DNA of 21,353 nucleotides from Chromera velia (GCA_018398765.1 JAHBMJ010002061.1:1-21353), one strand, 5' to 3'; positions 1 to 9,621 are shown, counted from the stretch's first letter. Numbers and translations: made by a program. The notes: generated by a model from the sequence alone, not told the origin.

Positions 1-173
1 CCCCCCCCCCCCCCGGAAGACGCCCCTCTCCTCTCTCTCTGCCCCCCCTCCCTGCCGGGGGTGTTCACGCCTCTGAGGAGCATCTCGAAGCAGGACGACG
101 AACAGGAAGGGGATGGCTCGGCTCTTCGTCGGGACTTTCCACCTTGTTGAGCCTCTGCACGCGCATCCAAGAA

Positions 174-713
174 ATGAAATTCCATCAAGGTCAGTCAAAC
201 TGGATGTGCAACGACAAAAAGAGTCGGGTGGATCCACCGACCTGCACTCCTCACAGTCTTCAGCTCCGCCTCTGTGGCCTGACGAATGCCGTCAATCCTC
301 GCGATATCATCTGCTGCGATGATGGTCTGCAAATACAGGCAGGTAATAAATGGGATATCAACAGATGATGCACACATGTGTTGTTGTATATATGTGTTGT
401 ATGAAGGGAAGTTTAACATGCACTGACTCCTTTTGAAGAGCACTGGAAGGCCTTCTTTGTCGTCACAACGATGACGGGCTCCCCACTGAGGGTGAGTTTA
501 AAGTCTCTCACTACAGGCCGCTTCCCCAAGCGCCCCTTTTTCACCAACAGACCCTCCATCCGACTCATGTTCCTCCTTTTTATCTCATTGCTGCTACTAC
601 ATCAGGTTGTCTTATATACCGCTCAGTGTGCCAAGTTCTCCATTGCGCATGACTCTCTGCACGCTTTGTTTCTGCGGTGGCTCTCGCACGTGTGTGGGTG
701 TGCACGGCAGTGA
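174..713 (+). CDS. Possible 3' part of an unknown gene, two exons
   Basis: Weak candidate. An open frame that may begin left of the window runs to 342, ending in a GTAATA donor in phase 1. After a 96-nt intron, an acceptor at 438 restores the same frame at 441, which stays open to a TGA at 711-713. The first exon is cysteine-rich (NWMCNDKK, LCGLTNAV, IICCDDG). The second contains HWKAFFVVTTMTGSPLR, a basic stretch and a hydrophobic segment (LMFLLFISLLLLHQVVLY) that could span a membrane. I recognise no family. The minus strand of 195-330 is also open and preceded by a good acceptor-like tract, so the strand is uncertain. The 174 start is only the first ATG in frame, not a proven initiator. 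Confidence 0.28.
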
Positions 714-856
714 CGGAAGGCTATATGTGCGATTGAGTACTCAGTCCAGCTATATAGGCTAGGTGAGGCGGTCAACAAAATCACCAAAAAATCAAGCCAG
801 GTCAGGCAATGCATTGTTTTCGCATGTGTGGACCCCTTACATGCATGCGGGACCCC

Positions 857-878
857 CGCGCGCTATCGAGAGCGCGCG
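857..878. repeat. GC-only hairpin
   Basis: CGCGCGCT (857-864) and AGCGCGCG (871-878) are perfect inverted repeats around a 6-base loop. They sit in a very GC-rich pocket next to the repeat fragment at 939-992. Function unknown. Confidence 0.6.
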
Positions 879-938
879 CGTGAGTGGGCCGAACAACGGA
901 CCCCGCGCCCGCGCGGCCGCGAAGGCGTCAAATTTAAT

Positions 939-992
939 CCTCAGGGGGCAGCGCTCAGCTCTGAGATCGGCCGAGAGGCCCTGAGATCGCAC
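939..992 (+). repeat. Fragment of dispersed repeat
   Basis: This resembles the core of the repeat at 8454-8517 and 15189-15247: a CCTC-G-rich start, then GCTCAGCTCTG, then GAGAGGCCCTGAGATCGCAC. It has small internal deletions and no ends, so it is an old partial copy. Confidence 0.7.
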
Positions 993-1363
993 GTTTGAAT
1001 GTACTAGCCTCTTTTTTTTTGTCTCCGTCGACAGTTGTTATGAAAGTGGGTTCGGGTGCATGCATGTTCATAGGCATCATAAAACGTCTCATACAAAATA
1101 ATACGACCTGCAAATACTAAGAGTGACATATATGCTGCAGCACACACGTCACAATATATTAAAGTCGTAAAAACTTACTTTTAAAGGCTAACTTAGCTAA
1201 AAATAGATCCAAATAGCAAATCATATCAGGAATAACGCATCAATACAGCATGATAGAGTTATATGGTGATTGATAGACTTAGTTAAAACTAGAGTCATAG
1301 ACCCAGAGGCGATAGAGTGTCAGTATTATCATATTTACGCATATTACTGACATAATTACCCAT

Positions 1364-1369
1364 TTTATT
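1364..1369 (-). terminator. Candidate poly(A) signal of gene A
   Basis: AATAAA read on the minus strand, about 120 nt downstream of the stop codon at 1488-1490, in AT-rich DNA. Position and motif fit; there is no other proof. Confidence 0.35.
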
Positions 1370-1487
1370 TCAAGTATTATCAAAATTCAGCTTTAAAATT
1401 GAAAATGTTGGAGCATAAAGTTAAAGTTGAACAAAACTTTATCATAGAGTTTGTGCATCCGCACGGGTAGAATCCAAGGTGATTTCA

Positions 1488-2632
1488 TCATTGAAAGCCT
1501 TGGAAAGCAGACGAGCGGACAGAAAATGGGAAACTGACGGCAGCCGCAAGACTGCATCCCTGAAAGTCTCTGAATGAAGCTCCAACTGCACAATTCAAGC
1601 AGGGAGTGAGACTCTCGAATGAGATACGGATGACGAATCTCTGCCCAGGCAACGTTGCACACTCCACCCTCCACCCTCCCGCTTCGGCATCGAAGACTGG
1701 AAGCCCGCTGTTTGCACAGTCGGTCGAAGGATCAAAGGACTCGCTCAGGCTGATGACGTCCACCAGAATCGTTGAGGGATCTTGAGAACCAATGAGGGCT
1801 TCAGTGGCGGTAGGAAGCGGAAATCCTGCAATCGCAACTTTTGTCTGCCCCCCAGCACCGGTATTCTCTTCATGAGTGAAAACAAAATCCAGCCGTGCTG
1901 CAGACCCCGCAGCGTGTACTGGATAATCTCGTTTGGTGTCACCCTCAAGGCCTTCAACGAGAACCCCGTTGACTGCAAGACCTGCCTCACCACCATTGGC
2001 GCACTCCGGAGGAATTGGGGGGTCTGCATCTGCACACGAACCATCTGTGCACTCGCCAGAACAGCAATCTGGGCCAACAACACATGCACTACCTATGCTT
2101 CCACAACAATCGAGACTCTGCCCACTGCACTCCAATCCGTCTGTGCAGTCGGTATCTGCTATGCAGCTTGAGCCCAGTCCCCCTTTGCACTGCCCCCCGC
2201 TGTCACAGACAAACTCACCGCAACAGTCGCGGCTGTCCACGCATCGGCCGCCCCCACTTGCACAGCAACGGCCTCCGTCGCAGGCAAGCGGGCGTACACA
2301 GTCAGCGTCTGAGCGGCATTGGTCCCCCGCAGCGCTTTTGCAAACGCCTTCGGAGCTGCTTGTGGAGAGCGGTCGATCGTCCGAGCAGATTCCGGAACAA
2401 CAGTCTCCGGGTTGCCCGACGCGGCACGCTTCTTCCGGGCCAACGCACGAAGTCTCCACGATCTCGCAGCGCTGCAGCACTCCACCTGCTGCTGAACACT
2501 TTCGTTCGGCAAACACAGGATCGCTGACACAACACGGCCCTGATGAGCATTCGGTCTCGCACGACGCGCACTCCACGCCGCAGCAGAAGGAATCGGCACT
2601 AGGACCGCCTCCCAGCTCGTCACAGGAACTTA
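1488..2632 (-). other. Gene A exon 9: cysteine-rich repeats and C-terminal module
   Basis: This exon encodes residues 878-1258. The first two thirds carry repeated CC and C-x-C-x-DCC patterns (for example GDCCSGIC, RDCCGEFVC, PDCCSGECTDGSC), as in small disulfide-rich knot-like or Dickkopf-like extracellular repeats. The last third has RDYPV (near 1113) and TPCLNCAV (near 1222), resembling the end of gene B. The TGA stop is at 1488-1490. Confidence 0.75.
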
Positions 2633-5600
2633 CTGCAGTCAGAGGACAATCGAGAGAATGAAGGATTGGAAAAGAGAATTCAGAAAACACAACTGAAGGC
2701 AGGAAGGACCACCGAGGAATTTGAACAAACTCAAAAATAAATCGACGATTCTTGAGCCAGGTGCGAAAGCATGCCTACCAGACTGAGGAACAATACAACA
2801 AAGTAATGGATCGGAGGGATCTGGCTGCATGCATGCATGCTGACTTGGCGCACAGAAGCCATTGACGCAATTGTTCGAACAACATTCCTCGGGTGACCCG
2901 CACGCTGGTTGGTCCCCCGTGTCGGCAAGAGGCAGGCAGCAGGCGCTGTCTCGTAGAGAGCACAGAAGGTTGGGGGGGTCGGAAGCGAGGCAGTCGTAGT
3001 TCGTCGAGCACCTGTCTCCGGGGAGGGCGGGAGGGGGGGCACCTGCAATTGAGGTCTGATGCGTGTAGGCTATGCTTTCGCCTGTTAGTCTTCGTGCCCC
3101 GCCAGTGCCAGGGACAGTAGCTGAGTCCGCGGGTGTGAAGGCCAAGCCGAGGGGGAAGGCAGGCAGCCTTGCAACGAAGGTGAGCGTTCCGCGTGAGGTA
3201 GCGGTCAACTCCAGAGCCTGCATGCAGCCATCGTGCATGCAAAGGAGGTCAGACACGTACATCTCCATACTGTCAACCCTCATGGAGTTTGATCTATCTG
3301 TGTATGTTTAAAGAAAAAGTCTTTGTACCTAAATGGAGCAGGTCTCAACTGTTGTCGACATCGAGACTTGGACTATATTACCGTCTCTCTAGAGAACCTG
3401 CCAAAACACAGAAAAGGAAGCACTCTAAGATGAACGACTTCAGTGAGAGAGCGGAAAAAAGTCTGTCCATTGCTGCTCCGGCTACTCACTTTGCCACTGC
3501 GTGTTGGCACTCCCTTGAATCCGCTCTTTGCAAAGAAGGGCAGTCCAAAGGTAAAACTTCCAGGTGGCCAGTCGATTGCAAGGAGGTCCAGTACGACCAC
3601 TGTGTCCTCCGCATCCCTGTCTCCCAGGATATCCGGATCCAGTGTCACTCCGACTTCTGCAGAGCCTGCAGACTGGATCACTGGAACCACAGAGAGCGTC
3701 TCCCCTTCAGGCAGCCTCAGGCCGAAGTCCTCGCTCGTCAGTGACACAACCTCCGTGCCCAAAGCCACAGTTGCAGGCGTACTCGCACTGCTTGAGGGCA
3801 CCACGGAAAGCGTGGCCACGCCCAGATCTGCCTTTACTCCCGCCCCGTCCGGGGCCTCCTCAAAGCCGGTGTTCGCGTTTTCCACGACTGCAGGGGTCAC
3901 AACATGAGCGTGGCAACAAAAGGAAGGTCCGATTATAGTGTGCAACAAAAAAAACGGCAGGCCCGATTTGTTCACCCCCTTTTCTCCTGGTCTGCATTCG
4001 TCCACTGTTCAGCTACGCTCTGAAAGATTTGGATGTCAGAGGTTTCAACCTCTCTGTGAGTGTCAGTTTGCGTCCAACAAAGAGAGAGACGAAAGATGAC
4101 CGTGCATCTAACTCATGCATCGACTGCCCGGAACTGTGCACAAAGGACTGTATACCAGAAGGCTCAAGAGTGCATGACTGAAGCCTCCAGTGGGTATACT
4201 CATCCTGGTGCATCAATCATTTTCTCCACAACCAAAAAACAACATTTTCCCCCATGCATGATGAAGAAACACAACTGCATGGGGACTTCAAATTCAACTG
4301 ACAGCTGGGATTGATAGTAATCGTTGCCACACCGGTGGACGAAAGGGATTGGTCGCTGACTCGGTAGGACAAAACCGCGTCCCCAGGCGTCCCCGAGGCG
4401 GGGAAGAAGGTGAAGTCGCCATTGCGGGACAGCTCCAGGAACCCAAAGGCAGGACCGACATCTTCCTCTAGAGTCACAACGAGGGCCTGGCTGGGACTGT
4501 CGACGTCAAAGTCATTCAAAAGCACGGAACTCCTCAGAGGGTTGCCGCCCTCAACAACCTGGAAGCTTTCGTTCTCGACAGTCGGAGCTGCAAGGAAGCC
4601 GGGTCACAGACCGACACGAAAATTGACAGACTGTCTCACTAACTGAACATATTTAGGCGTTCCATCTGCGCTCTTGAAAGCTTTCGCCCTCGCATCCACT
4701 TTCTGTGTTTTATTCTACAACTAACTTTCACTGGCCTTTTTCCAACTCGCGCACTGCGTAAGTGGGCTGCCACGAAGGTCCAAAACCAACCACGCAGAGA
4801 GGATCGAGAATATGCATGTAAACGTCATCCGTCAATGCACGCAGTCGCTCTTAGATAGGAAGGAATGCGAACGGACTGAAACAAAAACTGACGGTCATTG
4901 ACAGGCAGCACCTCCACGGTCACGACGGCACTCGCGGAAAGGCCGGCATCGTTTGAGACAATGTAGGCAAACTGATCGGGACCAAAGTAGTCTCTTTGGG
5001 GCGTGTAGCTCAAGGCTGTGCCGCCATCGATGAGTTTCACCTCTCCAAACGCCGCATCTCCCACTCCCGTTATGGTTAGTTCCCCCCCGTTCAAGTCTCG
5101 GTCATTCGCAAGCACGTCCACCCGCACGTCCAAAGAGTCCTCCTCTACTTCGAGGGCATCCGCCTCTGCCAGAGGCTCTCGAACGACCGCTGCAAAAGGG
5201 TATTGGTGCATCCATCGGCTTCTGCCTTATGTGTGCAAAACGAAAGTTTGAGGAGGCCAGGAAAAAGCTAATTGAGGAGCCTTGTGTGTGCGTTTGTACT
5301 GTACACTTAGTGCAGAAGGTCAACGATCCAAGAAACCGAAATGCCTCAATCTGCCATTTGTTCCATGATAACAGCTTGAATGATCCTTTTTCTTTTCTTG
5401 AATTGATCCGTGCATTGATTCAGAATGTTCACCGACTTCACTGAAAGCGGATCTCTACTCACTTTCTCTTACGTTTTCTCTCCTGAGTGAAACGACAGTA
5501 AATACAAAAATTCCCCCGAATGAAAGGACACGAGACTGCGCGAAAGAAGAGAACGACAGGACGCGAGAGTCGACTCCTAATAAACCCATCCGCCATCCCC

Positions 5601-8048
5601 GCCTCTAACCATCCGCCCACCACAGCCCCACTCACCAATCCATAAAATCCCCACACCCACCAACCACCACCCAGCAACCCATCCCCCCAAATCCAATCCC
5701 TCCAACAACCAACAAAACCATCAGAACCCCCCAAAACAGAAAAGGGGACCGACTGACGGCACACCAATTCATTAATGCTTCCAGATCAGCCGTTCAGAAA
5801 GAAACAAAAAAAAACAGATTAGGAGACCGACTGACGGAATTCGCACTGCTCTCCTGTAAATCCCGTGCCTGCATGCAAAAAAGAGAGTACGTTTGCACAC
5901 CATCATATCAAATACAGCCCGCATCAAGCGCAACCAGAGACCGGCACTGGACAGATTTGCGTCTGTGCAGTATCCCCATAGAATGCCAAGAAAGGCACAG
6001 CAAATCAGAGCTCCTTTCCCCCAAGCAACGATAATCCAATCAGGGGGTGTCCCGCAGAAAAACAAACAAACAAACAAAAAAACAACCGCACCAGAATTTC
6101 AATTGGAGAGAGTACAGCTACAGGCGATGTGAAGTACAAAGAGTAGCACCACTATGCCTTGCAACAACTCATATCGCAGAAAAATCTCAAGATGCTTTGC
6201 AACCCGCCTACCTGCACAGTCGCATCCCCCGAATTTGCACACGCCTCCGTTGAGGCATTCGTTGTCTCTTCCCACTCGGCACTCAAGGAAAGAGAGAATG
6301 TTGCGAATGACCCATAAGATGCGGGAGAAACCCCGACGGCGAGTCAGCCGACGCCGAGTCGGACTACTGCTGCTCTGGTTGCTGCTGCTGTTGACGTCAT
6401 TGATTGTGGTATCGATGCTGCCACTCGCGTACTTGGGGCGAAGGGGGAGAGGGGGAGGTAGGAGAATCTCCTGAAAGGGCCCCGGAAAGAAAAGAACCCC
6501 AGAGGCCGGCTCATTTGCTACGATGAGTTTTGTGTCGTTCACCACTGCATCGCCTGGTCTGTCGAACCGGGCTCGTCTCAAGATGGGCAAGGGGATCTCA
6601 TTGGAGGTGTAGAACGAGTAGATGCCCGCCCCCCAGCTGTCGCAATGAAGCTCGAAGGCTTCCAGAGCGTATGGGAAGATGAGTCGAATCGTTCCGTCGC
6701 TTTGCTGTGCGAATTGAACTTCCAGTGCTTGACCCTCCACCCACACTGTGACGGGATCCTCGACCACCCACAACACCCCGTCCCCCTGAACTTGAATCGG
6801 GTCGTCCCCGAGAAACAGCTGCGCCACCCTGCCAGCCGTGTCATTTCCGGACTCAGAGGTTGCTGCCAAGCCCGGCTCCCTCTCGACTCGAATGAAGCCC
6901 TCTCCCGGAGGATTTCTGGAAGACCCACCTGCAGGAGTCACCATCACGTTCTCAATTGAAATCGGATGCATATGCATTTATGTATGTACGTGACACTACT
7001 ATATGTGTGTCCCGGACATATTCGGTATGTTTGGAATGAGTGAATGAGCGGTGCAGGAGTTTGTATGTACAACATACAAAAAAACATGCACGTGCAACTG
7101 TCACTACAACACACATTTTAATGTACAACATACAATGTGCAGAAAAGCCAACATGTGAATGAGCAGTACAGGAACATGGTAGGGTTTGTACGGCAGCACG
7201 TAATTAAGTTCTATGCATGTCCGTGTGTGAGGCAAATGTGCTGGTAGGCGCTGGAAATTCACCAGCCGAATAAAAAAAAACAACTACGAACCTACAAGAA
7301 CAACCATACAGGCAAACCAACCTTCGGATTCTCCCTCAGATTCTTCATCCCTTTTCAGCTGCATCTTGCTGAGCGCTTCGATGCCTGCAAGCAGTCCCGT
7401 CGGAAACATTTAGACAAGCTAGAAAGCAGAAGGGCGATACTGCCAAACAACGCAGACAATCACACAAGCATTGCGTCCCGAAATATATAGACATAGACAT
7501 GATATTTATATATACCTCCACACGCTCAATGTGTTCCTGCAATCAAGCCGTGAATGGGGGCAGAAAACCGCAGGAAACTGACCTCCGCTTTCTGCTTGGG
7601 GAGAAAACAGATTCTCGAGAGACGGAAAAAACGTCTGGGAGACGCCAAGCACCGATTCAATCACGGGGTCATCCATTCTTTCCTCGAGTTTAAAGTCAAA
7701 CAGACTCTTCCAGTCAAAGCGAGAGCGTTCAGCATCCATTTCGACCTCGCCAGTGAGTCCGCCCGGCCCCACTGCCAACTCAAAGCCCACAGGCCCTTCA
7801 TCCGACCCAGAGATGGAGAGTGGATCTTTCTTCTTCGTGGTAGGTTCATGTTTTGTGCTTTTGTCGAATGGCCCAATGTCAAATGACCCCCGAAACTTCT
7901 TTGCACCGAATTCAATACTGGCACTCTGGTTCAATGTAGCGAGCTGCAGAACCACCAAATCGTCGTCCCGGTCCAGCTGTATGTTTTGACCGCTCAGCTC
8001 CAGGGGCAACAGCAGATTGAGACACAACCAGAAACTTGACATCATCAT
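1488..8048 (-). CDS. Gene A: secreted mosaic protein (EGF, cadherin-like domains, Cys-rich repeats), nine exons
   Basis: Inferred exons (minus strand, 5' to 3'): 8048-7583, 7384-7322, 6928-6212, 5868-5836, 5189-4893, 4587-4303, 3887-3490, 3217-2845, 2632-1488. They join in frame to 3777 nt, 1258 aa plus TGA. The first ATG at 8048 gives a signal peptide (MMMSSFWLCLNLLLPLELSG). Residues 21-392 are unassigned. Residues 393-424 are an EGF-like domain. Residues 427-525 and 526-620 are two cadherin-like (tandem-95/VCBS-type) domains with LANDRD, LLNDFD and a VNDPPTVE linker. Residues 621-753 are unassigned and rich in S, V and acidic residues. About 775-1090 is cysteine-rich. The C-terminal module around 1113-1225 resembles gene B. 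An extracellular adhesive or surface role is inference. Caveats: exon 3 may hide a further intron before the EGF (RRR-rich, S-rich segment), and a GTCAGT at 1538 could be a donor to a missed last exon. Confidence 0.75.
2845..3217 (-). other. Gene A exon 8: start of cysteine-rich repeats
   Basis: This exon encodes residues 754-877. A non-cysteine domain (ALELTATSRGTLTF to about LTGES) leads into C-rich spacing such as GDRCSTNYDC, ACGSPEECCSNNC and NGFCAP. The acceptor is GCATGCAG in phase 0, and the donor is GTCAGC in phase 1. An alternative GTAGGC donor, also phase 1, lies further downstream (about 2779), so the 3' end has a second possibility. Confidence 0.7.
4303..4587 (-). other. Gene A exon 6: cadherin-like / tandem-95 domain 2
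   Basis: This exon encodes residues 526-620. It opens with the linker (VND)PPTVENESFQVVEG. It then carries VLLNDFDVDSPSQ, FLELSRNGDFTFFP and a final TGVATITINP strand, the same fold as the previous exon. It is 285 nt, phase 1-1, with donor GTCAGT. The one-domain-per-exon layout supports the splice model. Confidence 0.8.
4893..5189 (-). other. Gene A exon 5: cadherin-like / tandem-95 domain 1
   Basis: This exon encodes residues 427-525. It contains the family hallmarks: an acidic EDS start, VLANDRDLNG, YTPQRDYFGPDQFAYIVSN and a VTVEVLPVND end. Such Ig-like bacterial/cadherin-like repeats occur in large secreted adhesins and are usually calcium-binding. The exon is 297 nt, phase 1-1, exactly one domain long, with donor GTCAGT. 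Confidence 0.8.
5577..5740 (-). other. Strand-asymmetric tract in gene A intron 4
   Basis: The + strand is almost free of G here (about six G in 150 nt). The transcribed RNA is therefore G/U-rich with many runs of three to six G. It lies within the intron between the EGF microexon and the first cadherin-like exon. The composition is seen directly; folding into G-quadruplexes is inference. Confidence 0.6.
5733..5837. repeat. 27-bp direct repeat spanning a splice donor
   Basis: Positions 5733-5759 and 5811-5837 match at 24 of 27 bases. The right copy contains the end and donor of exon 4. The left copy therefore places a duplicate GTCAGT donor 78 nt further inside the intron; using it would run into an in-frame stop. 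Confidence 0.7.
5836..5868 (-). other. Gene A exon 4: 33-nt microexon completing the EGF domain
   Basis: An acceptor TTTGCATGCAG precedes 33 nt that read GTGFTGEQCEF in the required phase, followed by a GTCAGT donor. Joined to exon 3 it gives C393-x7-C401-x5-C407-x4-C412-x-C414-x9-C424 with the EGF signature G-F-x-G-x-x-C. Without this exon the EGF lacks its sixth cysteine. Phase is 1 on both sides, so skipping it would remove 11 residues without a frameshift. Confidence 0.75.
6212..6928 (-). other. Gene A exon 3: unassigned domain and start of EGF
   Basis: A 717-nt exon (phase 1-1) encoding residues 177-415. Its acceptor is CTCCTGCAG. The main part (GEGFIRVEREPGL to about PLPLRP) looks like a beta-rich extracellular domain, but I recognise no family. 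It is followed by a serine/asparagine-rich and arginine-rich linker and then by five of the six cysteines of an EGF-like domain (NECLNGGVCKFGGCDCA). The donor is GTAGGC. The linker (about 6274-6430) could contain an unrecognised intron. Confidence 0.65.
7583..8048 (-). other. Gene A exon 1: signal peptide and N-terminal region
   Basis: This exon encodes residues 1-155. Two further ATG codons follow the first directly (MMM). The hydrophobic segment FWLCLNLLLPLEL is a typical signal-peptide core, with probable cleavage near SGQ. The rest is acidic and shows no family I recognise. The donor is GTCAGT after AGCGGAG, phase 1. An in-frame TTG 147 nt upstream is not a plausible start, and the TATA box lies between the two. 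Confidence 0.75.
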
Positions 8049-8106
8049 GCATGTAGACGATCGAAAAAGGATCGAAGGACTTGGGTGTGCGTCGTCTCCT
8101 CCCGTT

Positions 8107-8114
8107 CTTATATA
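8107..8114 (-). promoter_or_regulatory. TATA box of gene A
   Basis: TATATAAG read on the minus strand, inside GGACTATATAAGAACGGG, about 60 nt upstream of the ATG at 8048. Sequence and spacing fit a core promoter with a short 5' UTR. Confidence 0.45.
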
Positions 8115-8280
8115 GTCCAAAATAAGAGGTGCAGTCGCGGATTTTCTGTCAGACGTCTTAGTTGCATGGCCACGGTGCCTCGTGCCTTCTTTCAAAAGAC
8201 CGAGGCCCGAGAATGTGTCAGCGATTTCTGCATGATTTTGTCCGATTGAGGTTCCATATCTATCTATCTATCTATAGCGC

Positions 8281-8317
<37 letters not shown>
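8281..8317. repeat. (TA)n(GA)n microsatellite
   Basis: An alternating TA run turns directly into a GA run. An almost identical block lies upstream of gene B at 16712-16751. Confidence 0.9.
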
Positions 8318-8385
8318 CTATATATATGCAGCTAGAGCTAGGCTATATATCTATCTATTCCAACATATGCATATAAAACGTGACA

Positions 8386-8418
8386 CACCCAACCAGTTGG
8401 GTGAGTGCCTCGGGGGGC
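8386..8418 (+). repeat. Left inverted end of composite repeat
   Basis: CACCCAACCAGTTGGGTG followed by AGTGCCTCGGGGGGC. Its reverse complement recurs with few changes at 15151-15182 and 15611-15642. It contains a small hairpin (CCCAAC-CA-GTTGGG). Confidence 0.75.
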
Positions 8419-8655
8419 ATCGGTGGTTTGAATGACGGTGATCCCGCGCGAATCGCCTCGGGGGGCAGCTCAGCTCTGCTGAGATCAGCCGAGAGGCCCT
8501 GAGATCGCACGCACTCGCATAACGCATTTTTTCATTTTTAGGGGCCGGGGGGATCGGTTCTGTCTCTGTCACAGTCGATCGATGTCGTCCAAGTTCCAAA
8601 ATATGCCCCTCAAGCAACTTGCACAGAGCCATGATTGCACATGCCTTAATTTTCT

Positions 8656-9205
8656 GCATGCTTCAGCATTTCGTTGCCGCAAATCTTCTCTCTAGATCTT
8701 CTCTGTTCAATTCATAGCAGGAGGGGAACCAGAGAGCCCTTCCAGCCTGAGTACCTTCTCGATAAGGAGGTCGCAGCGTTCTCCAGGTCTTTCGACTTGG
8801 AGGGCGCAACTCAGAGGGCGCAAACTAAGTGATCCTTTGGTGATTGATTCTTTGTATACAAACAAGAAGAAAAAAAAAAGGGGGCAAGCGCATGAGAGGA
8901 AAGGAAGAAAAGAAGGTTAAGAAAATAAGGGGCAAATTAATGGGGAGGGTCTCTTTGAAGTTGTTTTCCGCCATCAAAGGGTAGCCTTTGTCAAGGGAAC
9001 AAACTTTTAGAAAGTTTTGCCCTGCCTCTCCGCTCTTTTCATTATTCTCCGAATCCTACTTTACCGCCGCTTGAGAAATAAACTGCAGTAAAAGTGATCA
9101 ATGAGCAGTGTTCCTAGATTCAAAACAGACGGGACGAACCGGAACCTTTTGACAGACTAAGCTAGATCCGCCTCTCATATATGGGGACGCGGCATGCACA
9201 ACAAA
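8656..9205. other. Unrelated DNA inserted in repeat copy 1
   Basis: This segment has no counterpart in repeat copy 2. Similar AATT-containing bases flank both sides. It contains a purine-rich stretch (about 8866-8945) and, on the minus strand from about 8885 to 8712, a frame of roughly 60 codons without ATG that ends in a stop (contains CALQVERPGERCDLLIEKVL). It may be a gene or transposon fragment. I recognise no family. Confidence 0.4.
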
Positions 9206-9350
9206 AACTTCAATCAACAATTACTTTATGCATGCGTGCCCCTCAAGTAACTCATACGGAGTTGCACATGCATACGACGCACGCGTGGTCCCGAAAAGCA
9301 TACTTCGCTACCATGGCCCCCGCCCCATGGCAACACACAACTTAGACATG

Positions 9351-9355
9351 CCCAA
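9351..9355 (+). repeat. Target site duplication, left copy
   Basis: CCCAA directly before the 5' LTR; its partner is CCTAA at 15116-15120 (4 of 5 identical). Five bases is the usual size for Copia elements. Confidence 0.7.
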
Positions 9356-9615
9356 TGTTAGGCCGTCGAATGCATGGTTATTTGTTAGTGCCTTTCTAGG
9401 GCCGCTTACGCGTTAGTCCGTACAAGCCCTGTTTGTGGGGCACATTCATATGTGTTGTTCTAATTTTTGTAGTGTTGTGCTGTATGCGTGAAATGGCGAG
9501 ATCCGTCCTACCGTGTATCTAGTTTGCAGTGTTGCATCGACCCCTTTTCTCCCCGAACCTGAATTACCGTGAGATCTATTATGTGAATATCATCATCAAC
9601 CCCTAGACTTTATCA
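9356..9615 (+). repeat. 5' LTR of Copia element
   Basis: 260 bp, TG...CA ends. It aligns without gaps to 14856-15115, with about 23 differences by hand count. Confidence 0.92.
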
Positions 9616-9621
9616 GTCAGT

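Larger units (their letters stand above)
714..1487. other. Intergenic stretch without a gene
   Basis: No convincing gene. The left part (about 838-992) is GC-rich, with a hairpin at 857-878 and a fragment of the dispersed repeat at 939-992. From about 1040 onwards it turns AT-rich and forms the 3' flank of gene A, which reads leftwards from 8048. A poly(A)-signal-like motif on the minus strand lies at 1364-1369. Confidence 0.6.
8049..8385. other. Upstream region of gene A with microsatellites
   Basis: No gene is seen. On the minus strand it holds a TATA box (8107-8114) and the probable 5' UTR of gene A. Further out it has CTAT repeats (about 8260-8275), (TA)n at 8281-8295 and (GA)n at 8296-8317. 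Confidence 0.6.

Noticed and set aside
1933-2661. Long + strand open frame (242 codons) opposite gene A
   Set aside because: It is the antisense of the cysteine-rich exon 9. Its S/P/Q-rich translation is what reversed Cys/Gly/Ser codons give; the minus frame has clear domain structure.
5459-6077. Minus-strand frames with hydrophobic or G/W-rich translation
   Set aside because: They arise from the G/T-rich low-complexity intron strand; only the 33-nt EGF microexon is supported there.
8049-8195. N-terminal extension of gene A exon 1
   Set aside because: It would start with TTG, cover the TATA box and hide the signal peptide.
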